A DNA stretch of 64,000 nucleotides, taken from NCBI GenBank assembly GCA_042140185.1, contig CP159477.1, forward strand, positions 1,178,001-1,242,000, written 5' to 3'. The notes under the pieces were generated by a model that worked only from the letters and a program-made list of their open reading frames with translations, was not told where the DNA came from and made no database searches. Origin of the DNA: JANSXG01 sp024743075 (lineage in GTDB: Bacteria > Planctomycetota > Phycisphaerae > Phycisphaerales > UBA1924). Position numbers and translations under genes: made by a program. Position 1 is the first letter of the stretch. Each line of letters begins with the position of its first letter. Shown in pieces: positions 49,301 through 57,299 of the stretch.

Positions 49301-52300
49301 CTACAACGACCTCGGCGAGCTCGTCGGCACCATCGAGAACGCTAAGGCTAGCAGCGGGGACCCCGCGATCGCTTGGAACGCTTCCACTGGCCGCTACGCC
49401 CCGGTCGCGGGCCAGGGCGAGTACTCCAGCGAGCGATCGCGCGCGATCTCTTTCAATCGCAACTCCATCGGTCAGGTCAGCCAGCGGATGGCGTGGCGCG
49501 ACGCGATGAACGCTCAGGTTACTTCGTACGAATATGATCACGATATCGCCGGCGCCGGTCTCGCCACGGACCTCGCCGTCAACTGGCTTCTTCGCCGCGT
49601 CAACCACCCGGACGAGTCGAGCGGCGAACCCGACCCGTCCGACCCGACCCTCGCCGAAGAGTTCGCCTACAACCGTCTCGGCGAGCTCACGTCAAAGCTC
49701 GATCAGAACAGCACGCAGCACGACTTCACGCGTGATCAACTTGGCCGCGTCATCCTCGACGTCGCGTCGGCCATCCTCGACCCCGACATCGACACCGGCG
49801 TCCGCGCTCTGAAGTACGCGTTCGACAGTGCGGGACGGCTCCAAAAGGTCTCCTCCCACAGCGGCCCAATCCCCGACGCCGCGAACACCCTCAACGCGAT
49901 GCAGTACACGTACGACTCGCTATGGCGGCTCGTCCAACTGCAGCAGAACCCGCTCGGCGACATCGCGCCCTCAGCGACCACGGGCATCGTCGACATCGCT
50001 TACCAGGACGTCGCGTTCGATGCCGCCAGCCCGTTCGGAACACACAACGTCTCCCGTGCCAGCGACCTGCGCTACCCACTCGGCGCAGGGCGCCTCACTC
50101 TCCCGGACTGTTCTGACCAACACCTACGGCCCCGCAGGTGCCATCGACGACATGATCTCCCGCGCCACCGGCTTCCAGTGGAACCGGGGTGTCTCCGGGA
50201 CCACACAATCCGTCGCCGTGCAGCGGCTCGGCCTCACCTCTCCGGTCATCATCGACTACGCCGTGCCCGGGCTCGGGCTTGACCGCGTCCAGGCCGACCC
50301 GCTCGTGCAGGTTTCGACCATTGACGAGTATCGCGGCCTAGACCGCTTCGGACGCGTCACCAACCAGATGTGGATCGAGCCCGGTCGAAACCCCGTCACA
50401 GAACAGGCCGCGGTCTCCGTCGGCTACCAATACAACCGCATAGGCAACATCACCGCGCGCACCGACGACCGCATCGGCGCGGCCGCGATGTTCCGCGATG
50501 AGACCTATGAGTTCGACGAACTCGACCGCCTTACTCAGCGCACGCTCACCCCCGCGCCGGGCCTCGACATCTACCAGACCGACTGGCAACTCGACACCTT
50601 CGGCAACTGGGAACAATGGACCGTCAACGAAGACCCCGACCCGAGCCCTTCGCACACCTTCGCGTTCCAGGACATCCGGACCCATGACGAGGCCAACCAG
50701 CTCACCCAGCAGACCATCGGGACCAAGCCTCCGGTCGGCTTCACCTTCGACCACGCCGGCAACATGGTTCAGCAGCAACTCAGCGCCGGCTCCAGCCGCA
50801 AGTTCGTATACGACGCCTGGAACCGCCTCGTCCAGGTCGGCTACGACACCGGCTCCGGCGTGCAAGACCGCGTCCGCTATCGGTACTACCCCGGCGGCGA
50901 GCGGGCCGCTTCGTTGGTCGACACCGATGTTACCAGTCCGATCCTGCCCGATGAACTCAACCTGTTCTTCTACGACGCCTCGTGGCGCCTGCTCGAGATC
51001 CGCTCTGACCGAACCGGATCGGCGAGTTGGTCGTTCCCCGCGTCCACCGCGCCGTTCACCCTTTCGAACACGCGTCAGTTCATCTGGGGCGAGCGATACA
51101 TAGACGAACTCGTCGCGTACATGTCCGACACCGCGGCCGTCCTGAACGCAGACGGCACGCTTGCGACCGATCCGACGTTCGCGCGACTGGACTACGCGCT
51201 GACGGACCGCAACTTCAGCGTGATCGGCACAGGGTTCACCTCGGGCGAGATCGGCGACCGCGTCCGCTACGATCCCTACGGCACCTTCCAAGCCTTCCCG
51301 GCCGGAGACGTCAACCGCGACGGCGCGGTCAACAGCGGTGACACGACCGCGATCATGTTCGCATCCGGCTACCAGGCCGACCTCGATGTGAACATGGACG
51401 GCGCAGTGGACTCGAAGGACTCGGGGGTGGTCAGCAAGCTCCGCGGCCGCTCGCTGGGCGCGGGCGAATTGTCCGACCGCGGCAACATCGTCGGCTGGTG
51501 CGGCTACCTGTACGAAGAAGCTACCGGCATGTGGCTGGCGCGTCACCGCTGGCAGATCCCCGAACTCGGACGCTGGGCGAACCGCGACCCGCTCGGCTAC
51601 GCCGGCGGCGGGCAGAACCTGTACGAGTATGTGAATGGGAACCCGGTGTTCCTGCAGGACCCTTCCGGCCTCATCGGCGGACTCGTCGACATGATTGGCG
51701 AGGGTTTCCAGCAAGCGAAGTCCGATATAGGAAACTGGCTCTTCGATACAGACACCGAGGAGGTTCACGAGCAGCAGACCGACAACCACTACAACATCTG
51801 CGACAACTTCCGCAAGCGTCTTGGCATGGGTCGCGATGTGGAGTGCCAGACCGAGGAGGAGTGGGAGGAGCAGAAGGCGAACCTGCACGCCGCGTACGCG
51901 AACAACGGTTGCGACGGGCCCCCGGTTTTGACTGACTTTGGCGAGATCGCCATCGACGCGCTGAAGGAGTCCGCACACGGGTTCATCACGGGTGATCCAG
52001 AGCACTGGGACGAGGTGCAAGACTATCTGGATTGGGTTGGGATGGCCCCCGGCGTCGGCATCATCGCCGACGGGATGAACCTCGCCATCTCGCTCGTCCG
52101 CGGCAACTGGAGCCGCGCGCTCTGGTCAGCGTCAGCCATGGTGCCGGGATGGGGGAATGCGTCGCAGGGGGTGAGGTTTGGGCTCAGAGGGGCGGGCGGT
52201 GGCGCCGCGGCGGGCGGACTAGCTCTCGCTGGGCGAGGTCGGTTGCCGGTGCTCAAGATCAGCCGGAAGCAATATCCCGAGATGGCCGAGAACATCTATC

Positions 52301-52567
52301 ATGCTCAACGTGCAGGGCACCCATCGGTGCTGACCCGCGCAGGGGAATAGAGCGAATCGTGCTCAGGCGCTGAAGGGTGTGCCGAATGTCGGGCGCGGGA
52401 CTCGAGACGAATACCCATTTGCTTCGTCGAGGGAAGGCGGGCGCGGAGCTTGGGTTGGGCACGTCTCGAAAAGGGAGCAGAATGCGCAAGGAGCCGTTCT
52501 CACCAACTTCTTCCGTCGGCATCGGGTCGGGTTTGGCGACAGGTTCCGAGTAAGGATAGTGGATTAA
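43369..52567 (+). CDS. Giant Rhs/YD-repeat polymorphic toxin with NucA/NucB-type DNase tip; three apparent 1-nt frameshifts
   Basis: ATG 43369 follows GGAGAG and starts a Sec signal peptide (SYLVSASVSALLLILTAPGA). An N-terminal region follows with a Gly-rich linker (about 43863-43920) and a calcium-loop motif near 44662. DUF6531-like entry NPIRLTTGEKLESAVDLVIP precedes YD repeats (FEYDNLDRTA; YDSHGRQYRR; YDFRGRLVTV). The Rhs core ends in WANRDPLGYAGGGQNLYEYV. A pretoxin segment (WVGMAPGVGIIADGMN) and the DNase tip follow. Three frames cover the core (to about 45775, about 50102 and 52345) and a fourth covers the tip. Adding one base near 45765-45780, removing a C near 50101-50103 and removing a G at 52342-52345 yields 3,065 residues. 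Confidence 0.88.
51301..51455 (+). other. Dockerin-like calcium-binding repeat inside the Rhs core
   Basis: Within the Rhs frame, AGDVNRDGAVNSGDTTAIMF is followed by DLDVNMDGAVDSKDSGVVSK. These are two DxNxDGxVxxxD loops of the dockerin/EF-hand type, placed just before the conserved core end. Dockerin loops normally sit at the C-terminus of secreted enzymes; here they are inserted into a repeat scaffold. Confidence 0.75.
52243..52567 (+). other. NucA/NucB-type DNase toxin tip of the Rhs protein
   Basis: The tip begins LPVLKISRKQYPEMAENIYH and continues AQRAGHPSVLTRAG, then breaks at a GGGG run (52342-52345). Dropping one G gives NRANRAQALKGVPNVGRGT, then RDEYPFASSREGG, then QNAQGAVLTNFFRRHRVGF. 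DEYPxAxxxEGG and the later N-x-QG are landmarks of the NucA/NucB non-specific DNase family as I recall it. As deposited, the frame stops at 52350, before the catalytic part; a GTG 52379 frame carries the rest. If repaired, this is a DNA-degrading toxin. Confidence 0.85.
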
Positions 52568-53041
52568 GTGAGTGGATCAACGATGTACTTTTCATACGGT
52601 CAGTTTCTCCTGTATGACTCACAAGAAGACTTGCCAGGCTGCGCTTGGGAGGAGCCTCACTTCCGACAGGGGTTCGCCAGAAGACGTAACTGCGCATCGT
52701 TTCTCACATTGGATCAGTTTGGTGATGCGAAACTCGATGTCACGATCGGACCGTACCGGTCCAGAGATCACCATGTGAGAGTTATCGCTGTTTCCATCGA
52801 AATTGACTCTGGCTTGGTCATGGTGGAGGGCCCGGAGGAATACGGTGAGAACCGGGGCTTCCGATTGGCACCGGGAACGTATCGTGTGACGGTGGGGCAG
52901 TCGGAGTTCAGCCGGGAGATAGACATCTCTTTTGACCTAGATGGCTCCGGTTTTCGCGAGTCGGAGATCTTGCTCTGCGACGATGACCTTGAACCAAGCG
53001 ACCTACTCCTGGAAGAGTGTGGTGTGGCTGGAGGTGCATAG
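52568..53041 (+). CDS. ComJ/Nin-like immunity protein for the NucA/NucB tip
   Basis: This protein has 157 residues from GTG 52568, directly after the toxin stop, or 152 from ATG 52583. The N-terminus YFSYGQFLLYDSQEDLPGCA, then WEEPHFRQGFARR and ASFLTLDQFGDAKLDV, follows the pattern of ComJ/Nin, the Bacillus protein that inhibits NucA: SYxQF near the start, a W-containing segment with QGFA, and SF. LAPGTYRVTVG matches its later strand. The net charge is strongly acidic, as expected for an inhibitor of a DNase. No signal peptide, so it would protect the cytoplasm. Codon use is less GC-biased than the neighbours. Confidence 0.8.
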   Translation: MSGSTMYFSYGQFLLYDSQEDLPGCAWEEPHFRQGFARRRNCASFLTLDQFGDAKLDVTIGPYRSRDHHVRVIAVSIEIDSGLVMVEGPEEYGENRGFRLAPGTYRVTVGQSEFSREIDISFDLDGSGFRESEILLCDDDLEPSDLLLEECGVAGGA

Positions 53042-53090
53042 TTGCCCGACTGTGGCCAAGTGCCCCGCTGTGGGATCGCCGACCTGAAGC

Positions 53091-53267
53091 CGACTGCTGG
53101 AAATCCGGTCCGGCCGAATCGGCTCGGCAAACTGGTCGTTCCCGTTGAGCACGGCGTCGTTTGCGCTCTCGAACACGCGTCAGTTCGTCTGGGGTGAGCG
53201 GTACATCGACGAGCTCGTAGCGTTCATGTCCGCCACCGCGGCGACGTCAACCGCGACGGCACGCTGA
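53091..53267 (+). pseudogene. Displaced Rhs core fragment
   Basis: One open frame of 58 codons reads RLLEIRSGRIGSANWSFPLS, TASFALSNTRQFVWGERYID and ELVAFMSATAATSTATAR before TGA. It aligns with the intact core near 50985-51140 (RLLEIRSDRTGSASWSFPAS; SNTRQFIWGERYIDELVAYM). At its end the DNA reads GGCGACGTCAACCGCGACGG, matching the core's dockerin loop at 51305-51325, so an internal deletion has joined two core parts. No start codon or ribosome site precedes it. It looks like a leftover of an earlier toxin-tip exchange. Confidence 0.85.
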
Positions 53268-53306
53268 GCCGCGACCCGATCGACCACGCTGGTACCGTCC
53301 CGTCCG

Positions 53307-53343
53307 CAAAACGACAACCGGCCCGGATCGAACCGGGCCGGTT
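53307..53343 (-). terminator. Terminator of tRNA-Glu
   Basis: A perfect 11-bp hairpin (AACCGGCCCGG, 6-nt loop, CCGGGCCGGTT) lies 14 nt past the tRNA 3' end. On the minus strand it is followed by GTCGTTTTGC, a short T tract. Confidence 0.75.
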
Positions 53344-53356
53344 GAGTAATTGGAAG

Positions 53357-53431
53357 TGACCCCACGGGGATTCGAACCCCGGTTACCAGGATGAGAACCT
53401 GGTGTCCTGGACCAGACTAGACGATGGGGCC
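53357..53431 (-). tRNA. tRNA-Glu (CTC)
   Basis: The minus strand gives a standard 75-nt cloverleaf. The acceptor pairs are GGCCCCA with TGGGGTC and discriminator A. The anticodon loop TTCTCAT gives CTC. The T-arm is GGGGTTCGAATCCCC. CCA is not encoded. The sequence closely follows bacterial tRNA-Glu. It lies just after the Rhs remnant, and such tRNA genes often border variable regions. Confidence 0.97.
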
Positions 53432-53593
53432 GTCAGGAGCGTCATGATAGCCCGGTTCGGTGGGGCGTCAATGGCGAGGGGCGTTCGGCCCGGATCCGGC
53501 GGGATCGGCTTCGCTCGGTCGATCAGCTGCCTACTGTCTGGGCGGCGTCCACGCCGGACCGCCCCGTGGGTTTTCTTTGTCGATCGGGTGTGT

Positions 53594-55222
53594 ATGACGA
53601 GTGCTGCTGGCGGTGAATCGATGGCCGTTTCCGGGGAGGTTTCCGTGGGCTCGGAGGTCTTCGTCAAGCCGGTCGCCGGGGCTCCGGGAACCGCTGGAGA
53701 ACTGCTCAGCGCGGGGTACCGGTACCGGTCGGTGAAGGCCGAACTGCGCGAGAACGCGATCCGCCGGCTTTCGGAACTCGGCGATGGCAACCTCGGCGCC
53801 CTGTTCCCCGGTGTGGTGGGGTACGAGGACACGGTCGTGCCGCAGATGGTGCACGCGATCCTGTCGGGTCACGACACGCTGCTCTTGGGCCTGCGCGGGC
53901 AGGCGAAGACGCGGATGCTGCGGGCCATGGTGGCGCTGCTGGACGAGTGGATCCCGGTGATCGCGCCCGAGTGCCTGGCCCGCTTCGGCGGCACGGACCT
54001 GCCCGACGACCCGATCTCGCCGACGACCAGCGCGGGCAGGCGGGCGGCGAGCGAACTGGCAAACGAGGTGCCCATCGCGTGGCTGCACCGCTCGAACCGG
54101 TACCACGAGAAGCTGGCGACGCCGGATGTGACGATCGCGGACCTGATCGGCGAGATCGACCTGATCCGGCACGCCGAGGGGCGATACCTGTCGGACGAGG
54201 CGACGATGCACTTCGGGCTGGTGCCGCGCTCGAACCGGGGGCTGTTCGTAATGAACGAGCTGCCGGACCTCGCGCCGCGCATCCAGGTCGGACTGTTCAA
54301 CGTGCTCGAAGAGCGGGATGTGCAGATCCGCGGCTACCCGGTGCGCCTGGAGCTGGACCTCGCGCTGATGTTCAGCGCGAACCCGGAGGACTACACGAAT
54401 CGCGGGCGGATCGTCACGCCTTTGAAAGACCGGATCGGATCGGTCGTGCGCACGCACTATCCCAGCGATCTGGAAGAAGCGATGCGGATCACGCGTGAGA
54501 ACGCGTACCTTGAGCGGAAGAACACCGAGCCGCGCACGGCGGTACGGCGGTCCGGAGGTCGCCCGGATCTCGATGCGGCGGCGCTGCGATTCGAGAAGCC
54601 GGTGGAGGCCCCGGAGGTGGTGGTGCCGCGTGTCATGCACGAAATCCTCGAGACCTGCATCGGGATGGCCCGGTCGAGTTCGCACATCAACCAGGCGTCG
54701 GGCGTGTCGGTGCGGGCGTCGATCGCGGCGCTGGAGACGATGGTCTCGGCGGCGGAGATGCGGGCTCTGCGAAGCGGGGATAGCCGCACACTGGTCCGTC
54801 CGAGCGATACGACGCACATCCACGCGGCGTTCCGCGGGAAGGTGGAACTGATGCTGGCAGAGGACTCCTCGGACGGTGTGGCGACCGAGGACCGGCTGAT
54901 CGACGCGATCTTCGGCGAGGCGCTGAAGCAGGTCATCGGTCGGAAGATCGATGTCGAAGACTTGGAAGAGATCGCCGCGGGTTTCGCGGGCGGGCTGCGC
55001 CTGGAGTTCAGCGACACGAACAGCGCTTCGGAGACGCTGGCTTCGCTCGGCTGTGTGGACGGCTTACGCGAGGCGTCGGACCGTCTGGCGCGGAGCGTCG
55101 GGCTCGACCCGGCCGACGATCACGCGGCGGTGTGCGCGGGCGAGTTGGTGCTGGAGTACCTGTACGTGAACAACCGGTTATCGAAGATGTCGACGCGGGG
55201 CGGCGCCGCCTATAAGCGGTAG
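53594..55222 (+). CDS. MoxR-like / magnesium-chelatase-type AAA+ ATPase
   Basis: This protein of about 542 residues has Walker A LLLGLRGQAKTRML, sensor and arginine-finger regions, and the segments GLVPRSNRGLFVMNELPDLA and LMFSANPEDYTNRGRIVTPL, typical of the Mg-chelatase/MoxR clade. A helical C-terminal part follows. ATG 53594 is preferred; ATG 53621 is an alternative. These ATPases usually partner a VWA-domain protein, which is not seen here. Its 3' end overlaps the convergent anti-sigma gene by 45 nt. Opposite its 5' side lies tRNA-Glu. Confidence 0.85.
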   Translation: MTSAAGGESMAVSGEVSVGSEVFVKPVAGAPGTAGELLSAGYRYRSVKAELRENAIRRLSELGDGNLGALFPGVVGYEDTVVPQMVHAILSGHDTLLLGLRGQAKTRMLRAMVALLDEWIPVIAPECLARFGGTDLPDDPISPTTSAGRRAASELANEVPIAWLHRSNRYHEKLATPDVTIADLIGEIDLIRHAEGRYLSDEATMHFGLVPRSNRGLFVMNELPDLAPRIQVGLFNVLEERDVQIRGYPVRLELDLALMFSANPEDYTNRGRIVTPLKDRIGSVVRTHYPSDLEEAMRITRENAYLERKNTEPRTAVRRSGGRPDLDAAALRFEKPVEAPEVVVPRVMHEILETCIGMARSSSHINQASGVSVRASIAALETMVSAAEMRALRSGDSRTLVRPSDTTHIHAAFRGKVELMLAEDSSDGVATEDRLIDAIFGEALKQVIGRKIDVEDLEEIAAGFAGGLRLEFSDTNSASETLASLGCVDGLREASDRLARSVGLDPADDHAAVCAGELVLEYLYVNNRLSKMSTRGGAAYKR

Positions 55223-55510
55223 GGCCCGGTCGGAGTCGAGCATTTCGAGTTCCTCGGGGATGTCCGTCATAATCGGCGGCGGCGGGGCGGGACGGTTCGA
55301 CCACGCGATCCACGCGAGGGCAGCGAGGATGACCACGACGACGCACCCGATGGCGGTGATCGCGATCGCTCGACGGCGCACGGCTTCGGCGTGAACCGCG
55401 TTGCGGAACGCCGGGGGCGGCTCGGGGAGTTGTTTGGAGACGGTGTGGGTCTCCGCGCGTCCCCAGGCCTCGAGGCGCTGTTCGAGCAGGTTGGAGTGCT
55501 GGTCGTTCAT
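55178..55510 (-). CDS. Putative membrane anti-sigma factor
   Basis: This 110-residue protein has a cytoplasmic N-terminal segment (about 50 residues), one transmembrane helix (AIAITAIGCVVVVILAALAW), and a short Pro-rich periplasmic tail. ATG 55510 overlaps the stop of the ECF sigma factor gene by 4 nt. Topology and coupling suggest an anti-sigma factor, though no ZAS zinc motif is visible. The 3' end overlaps the convergent ATPase gene. Confidence 0.65.
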   Translation of the reverse strand: MNDQHSNLLEQRLEAWGRAETHTVSKQLPEPPPAFRNAVHAEAVRRRAIAITAIGCVVVVILAALAWIAWSNRPAPPPPIMTDIPEELEMLDSDRALPLIGGAAPRRHLR

Positions 55511-56106
55511 GGGCGTGCGCCTTGCGGCGAGGTGGTCGGGTCGGGACGCAGGGTTGGGGCGAGTTCGGCCTTGAGTTTCTGGAGGGCGTCCCGGTATCGA
55601 GATGCCGCGGTGTTGCGGTTCTGTTGCGTGACTTCTGCGATCTGGTCGAAAGTGAGACCGGACGTGTGTTTGAGGAGCACGATTTCGCGGAGGTGATCGG
55701 GCAGGCGATCGACGGCGAGGCGGATGGTCTCAAGTTCGAAGGGGTCGGCGGGCGGCTGATTCGGTGGCGGCTGGGCTGATTCGGCGTGTGCCTCGGCCCG
55801 GGCCGCGGCTCGTCGGTCGGTGCGGAGTTTCATCCGGCACTCGTTGCGCACGACGGTCGCGAGCCAGGCACGCGGATGCTCGACGGCGCGTATGTCCTTC
55901 CGGCGCGCGCTCATGATCTTGCAGAAAGCGGTCTGCACGGCGTCCTCGGCGAGGGCGTCGTCGCGCATGATGCTCCGGGCGAGGATGAGCAGGCCCGGGG
56001 CGAGCGACTGGTAAAGCGAGCGAGCCGCCCGGTTGTCGCCGGCGCGGCACGCTCTGAGAAGTTCGCGGAGCTCTGCGTTCGGGTTGTCGCTCGCGGCGCG
56101 ATGCAG
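55507..56106 (-). CDS. ECF-type RNA polymerase sigma factor
   Basis: Region 2 reads LLRACRAGDNRAARSLYQSL, then DALAEDAVQTAFCKIM and HPRAWLATVVRNECRMKLR. Region 4 is LPDHLREIVLLKHTSGLTFD with QIAEVTQQNRNTAASRYRDA. The linker is Pro-rich. No ATG, GTG or TTG lies in frame before region 2; the upstream stop is at 56125. CTG 56106, 9 nt after GGGAGG, would give 199 residues. ATG 55968 would cut away part of region 2. It likely directs polymerase to a small regulon under the control of its neighbour. Confidence 0.82.
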   Translation of the reverse strand: MHRAASDNPNAELRELLRACRAGDNRAARSLYQSLAPGLLILARSIMRDDALAEDAVQTAFCKIMSARRKDIRAVEHPRAWLATVVRNECRMKLRTDRRAAARAEAHAESAQPPPNQPPADPFELETIRLAVDRLPDHLREIVLLKHTSGLTFDQIAEVTQQNRNTAASRYRDALQKLKAELAPTLRPDPTTSPQGARP

Positions 56107-56124
56107 ATGCGTGTCCTCCCGGGG

Positions 56125-57162
56125 TCAGTCGCGGGCCCACTCGAGGCGGGCTTTGAGCGTGGCACGGGCTTTCATATCGCTGGCGTGGCAGCGACCGAGG
56201 GAGGGGGCCATGACCTGAGCCACCGCGCCGAATCCGCCATCGACGATCTGGCTCTCGATCGCGTCGAGGGACTTCTCGGCGTCCGGCGTCGTCCATGCGT
56301 CGGCCATGAGGTTCAATGCCGTGGCGTACTTCTCGATCTCGCGACGCAGTTTCTGGCGGAACGCCTCGCCGGTGCCGGCTTCCGGCGCGAACATCTCGGC
56401 ACGCAGGTTCTCAGCCGTTTCGACGTCGAAGAGCGTCCGAAGATCCGCGACAAAGGCGTCAGGTGTGGACCACTCGTTGTTAACACGCCGAAGCATCCAG
56501 CCGCCGAAGAAGGTGGCTTCGCCCCGAACCGCCTTGGCGCATCCGAAGGGGTCGTCGGAGTCGAAGCGCGCGATGGCCTGGGCGATGGCCTGTCGATGGG
56601 CCTCGTCGAAGGACGCTTCGTGGGTCTCCACGAAACTGTCGACGAGCGAGAAGCAGGCCATCGAGACCAGCGAGTTGATGAGCGTGAGGTCGCCGGTCAT
56701 GTGCTCGGCGAGTCGATACGCGGCGGTGACGCGTTCGGTTGCACCGTCTTTGTCGCCCTCGGAAAGGAGGCGGCGGGCGTCGAGGACCAGAAGTTGAGCG
56801 GCGCGGCGCATCGGGCTGAGGTGGGGGAGCAGGGCCTCGACGCCTTTGTCGTAGTCCACACCGAAATCGCACTCCTCGAGGAGCGAGGCTTCGATGAGCA
56901 GTCTGATCACTTCGGATTGGTCCTGGAGCAGTTGGCTCGAAGAGTACGGAGCTTCGCCGTTGGGGGCATGGTTGTAGTTCGGCTGATAGAGACCCTCGTA
57001 GTCGATGGATGCGCTCGGGGAGTCCTCACCCATCAGCCAGACCGCTCGCCAGTAGCGGAGGGCGGCGTTTCGGTCGGCCTCGGCGGCGATCGAGATCGGC
57101 GAGAGGCAGGCGATCGCGATCAGCAGGGTGAGGATGGGTTTGAAGAGCAGTCGGTCGGACAT
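56125..57162 (-). CDS. Hypothetical secreted protein upstream of the sigma factor
   Basis: This 345-residue protein has a signal peptide (LFKPILTLLIAIACLSPISI, cleaved near AAEA). The body is helical, with TPR-like spacing (AALRYWRAVWLMGEDSPSAS, MRRAAQLLVLDARRLLSEGD, DGATERVTAAYRLAEHMTGD). It resembles a class of planctomycete secreted proteins of unknown role that I cannot name. The sigma factor starts about 20 nt after its stop, so the three genes probably form one operon. Confidence 0.75.
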   Translation of the reverse strand: MSDRLLFKPILTLLIAIACLSPISIAAEADRNAALRYWRAVWLMGEDSPSASIDYEGLYQPNYNHAPNGEAPYSSSQLLQDQSEVIRLLIEASLLEECDFGVDYDKGVEALLPHLSPMRRAAQLLVLDARRLLSEGDKDGATERVTAAYRLAEHMTGDLTLINSLVSMACFSLVDSFVETHEASFDEAHRQAIAQAIARFDSDDPFGCAKAVRGEATFFGGWMLRRVNNEWSTPDAFVADLRTLFDVETAENLRAEMFAPEAGTGEAFRQKLRREIEKYATALNLMADAWTTPDAEKSLDAIESQIVDGGFGAVAQVMAPSLGRCHASDMKARATLKARLEWARD

Positions 57163-57299
57163 CGTGTTCTCCTGTCGGTTTCCGGGCCTGCCCCGTCGAA
57201 CTCCCGTGCCGGGGCCGGCATCGCGAAATGGATGCCGCGCCGCCGCTCGCGTGTGGGAGGTCGGGCAGAAATGTCTTGCAATCTGCTCCTTCTTCCCCG

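Larger units (their letters stand above)
53042..53356. other. Non-coding remnant region between immunity gene and tRNA-Glu
   Basis: This 315-nt stretch contains no intact gene. It holds a displaced Rhs fragment (53091-53267) and a tRNA-Glu terminator hairpin (53316-53343). Confidence 0.7.

Noticed and set aside
43369..52350. Rhs locus as three separate genes
   Set aside because: The frames overlap only slightly and each continues the domain order of the one before, so a single interrupted gene explains them better.
53316..53343. The 11-bp inverted repeat as a transposon end or attachment site
   Set aside because: There is only one copy, with no transposase and no target duplication; its position and T tract fit a tRNA terminator.
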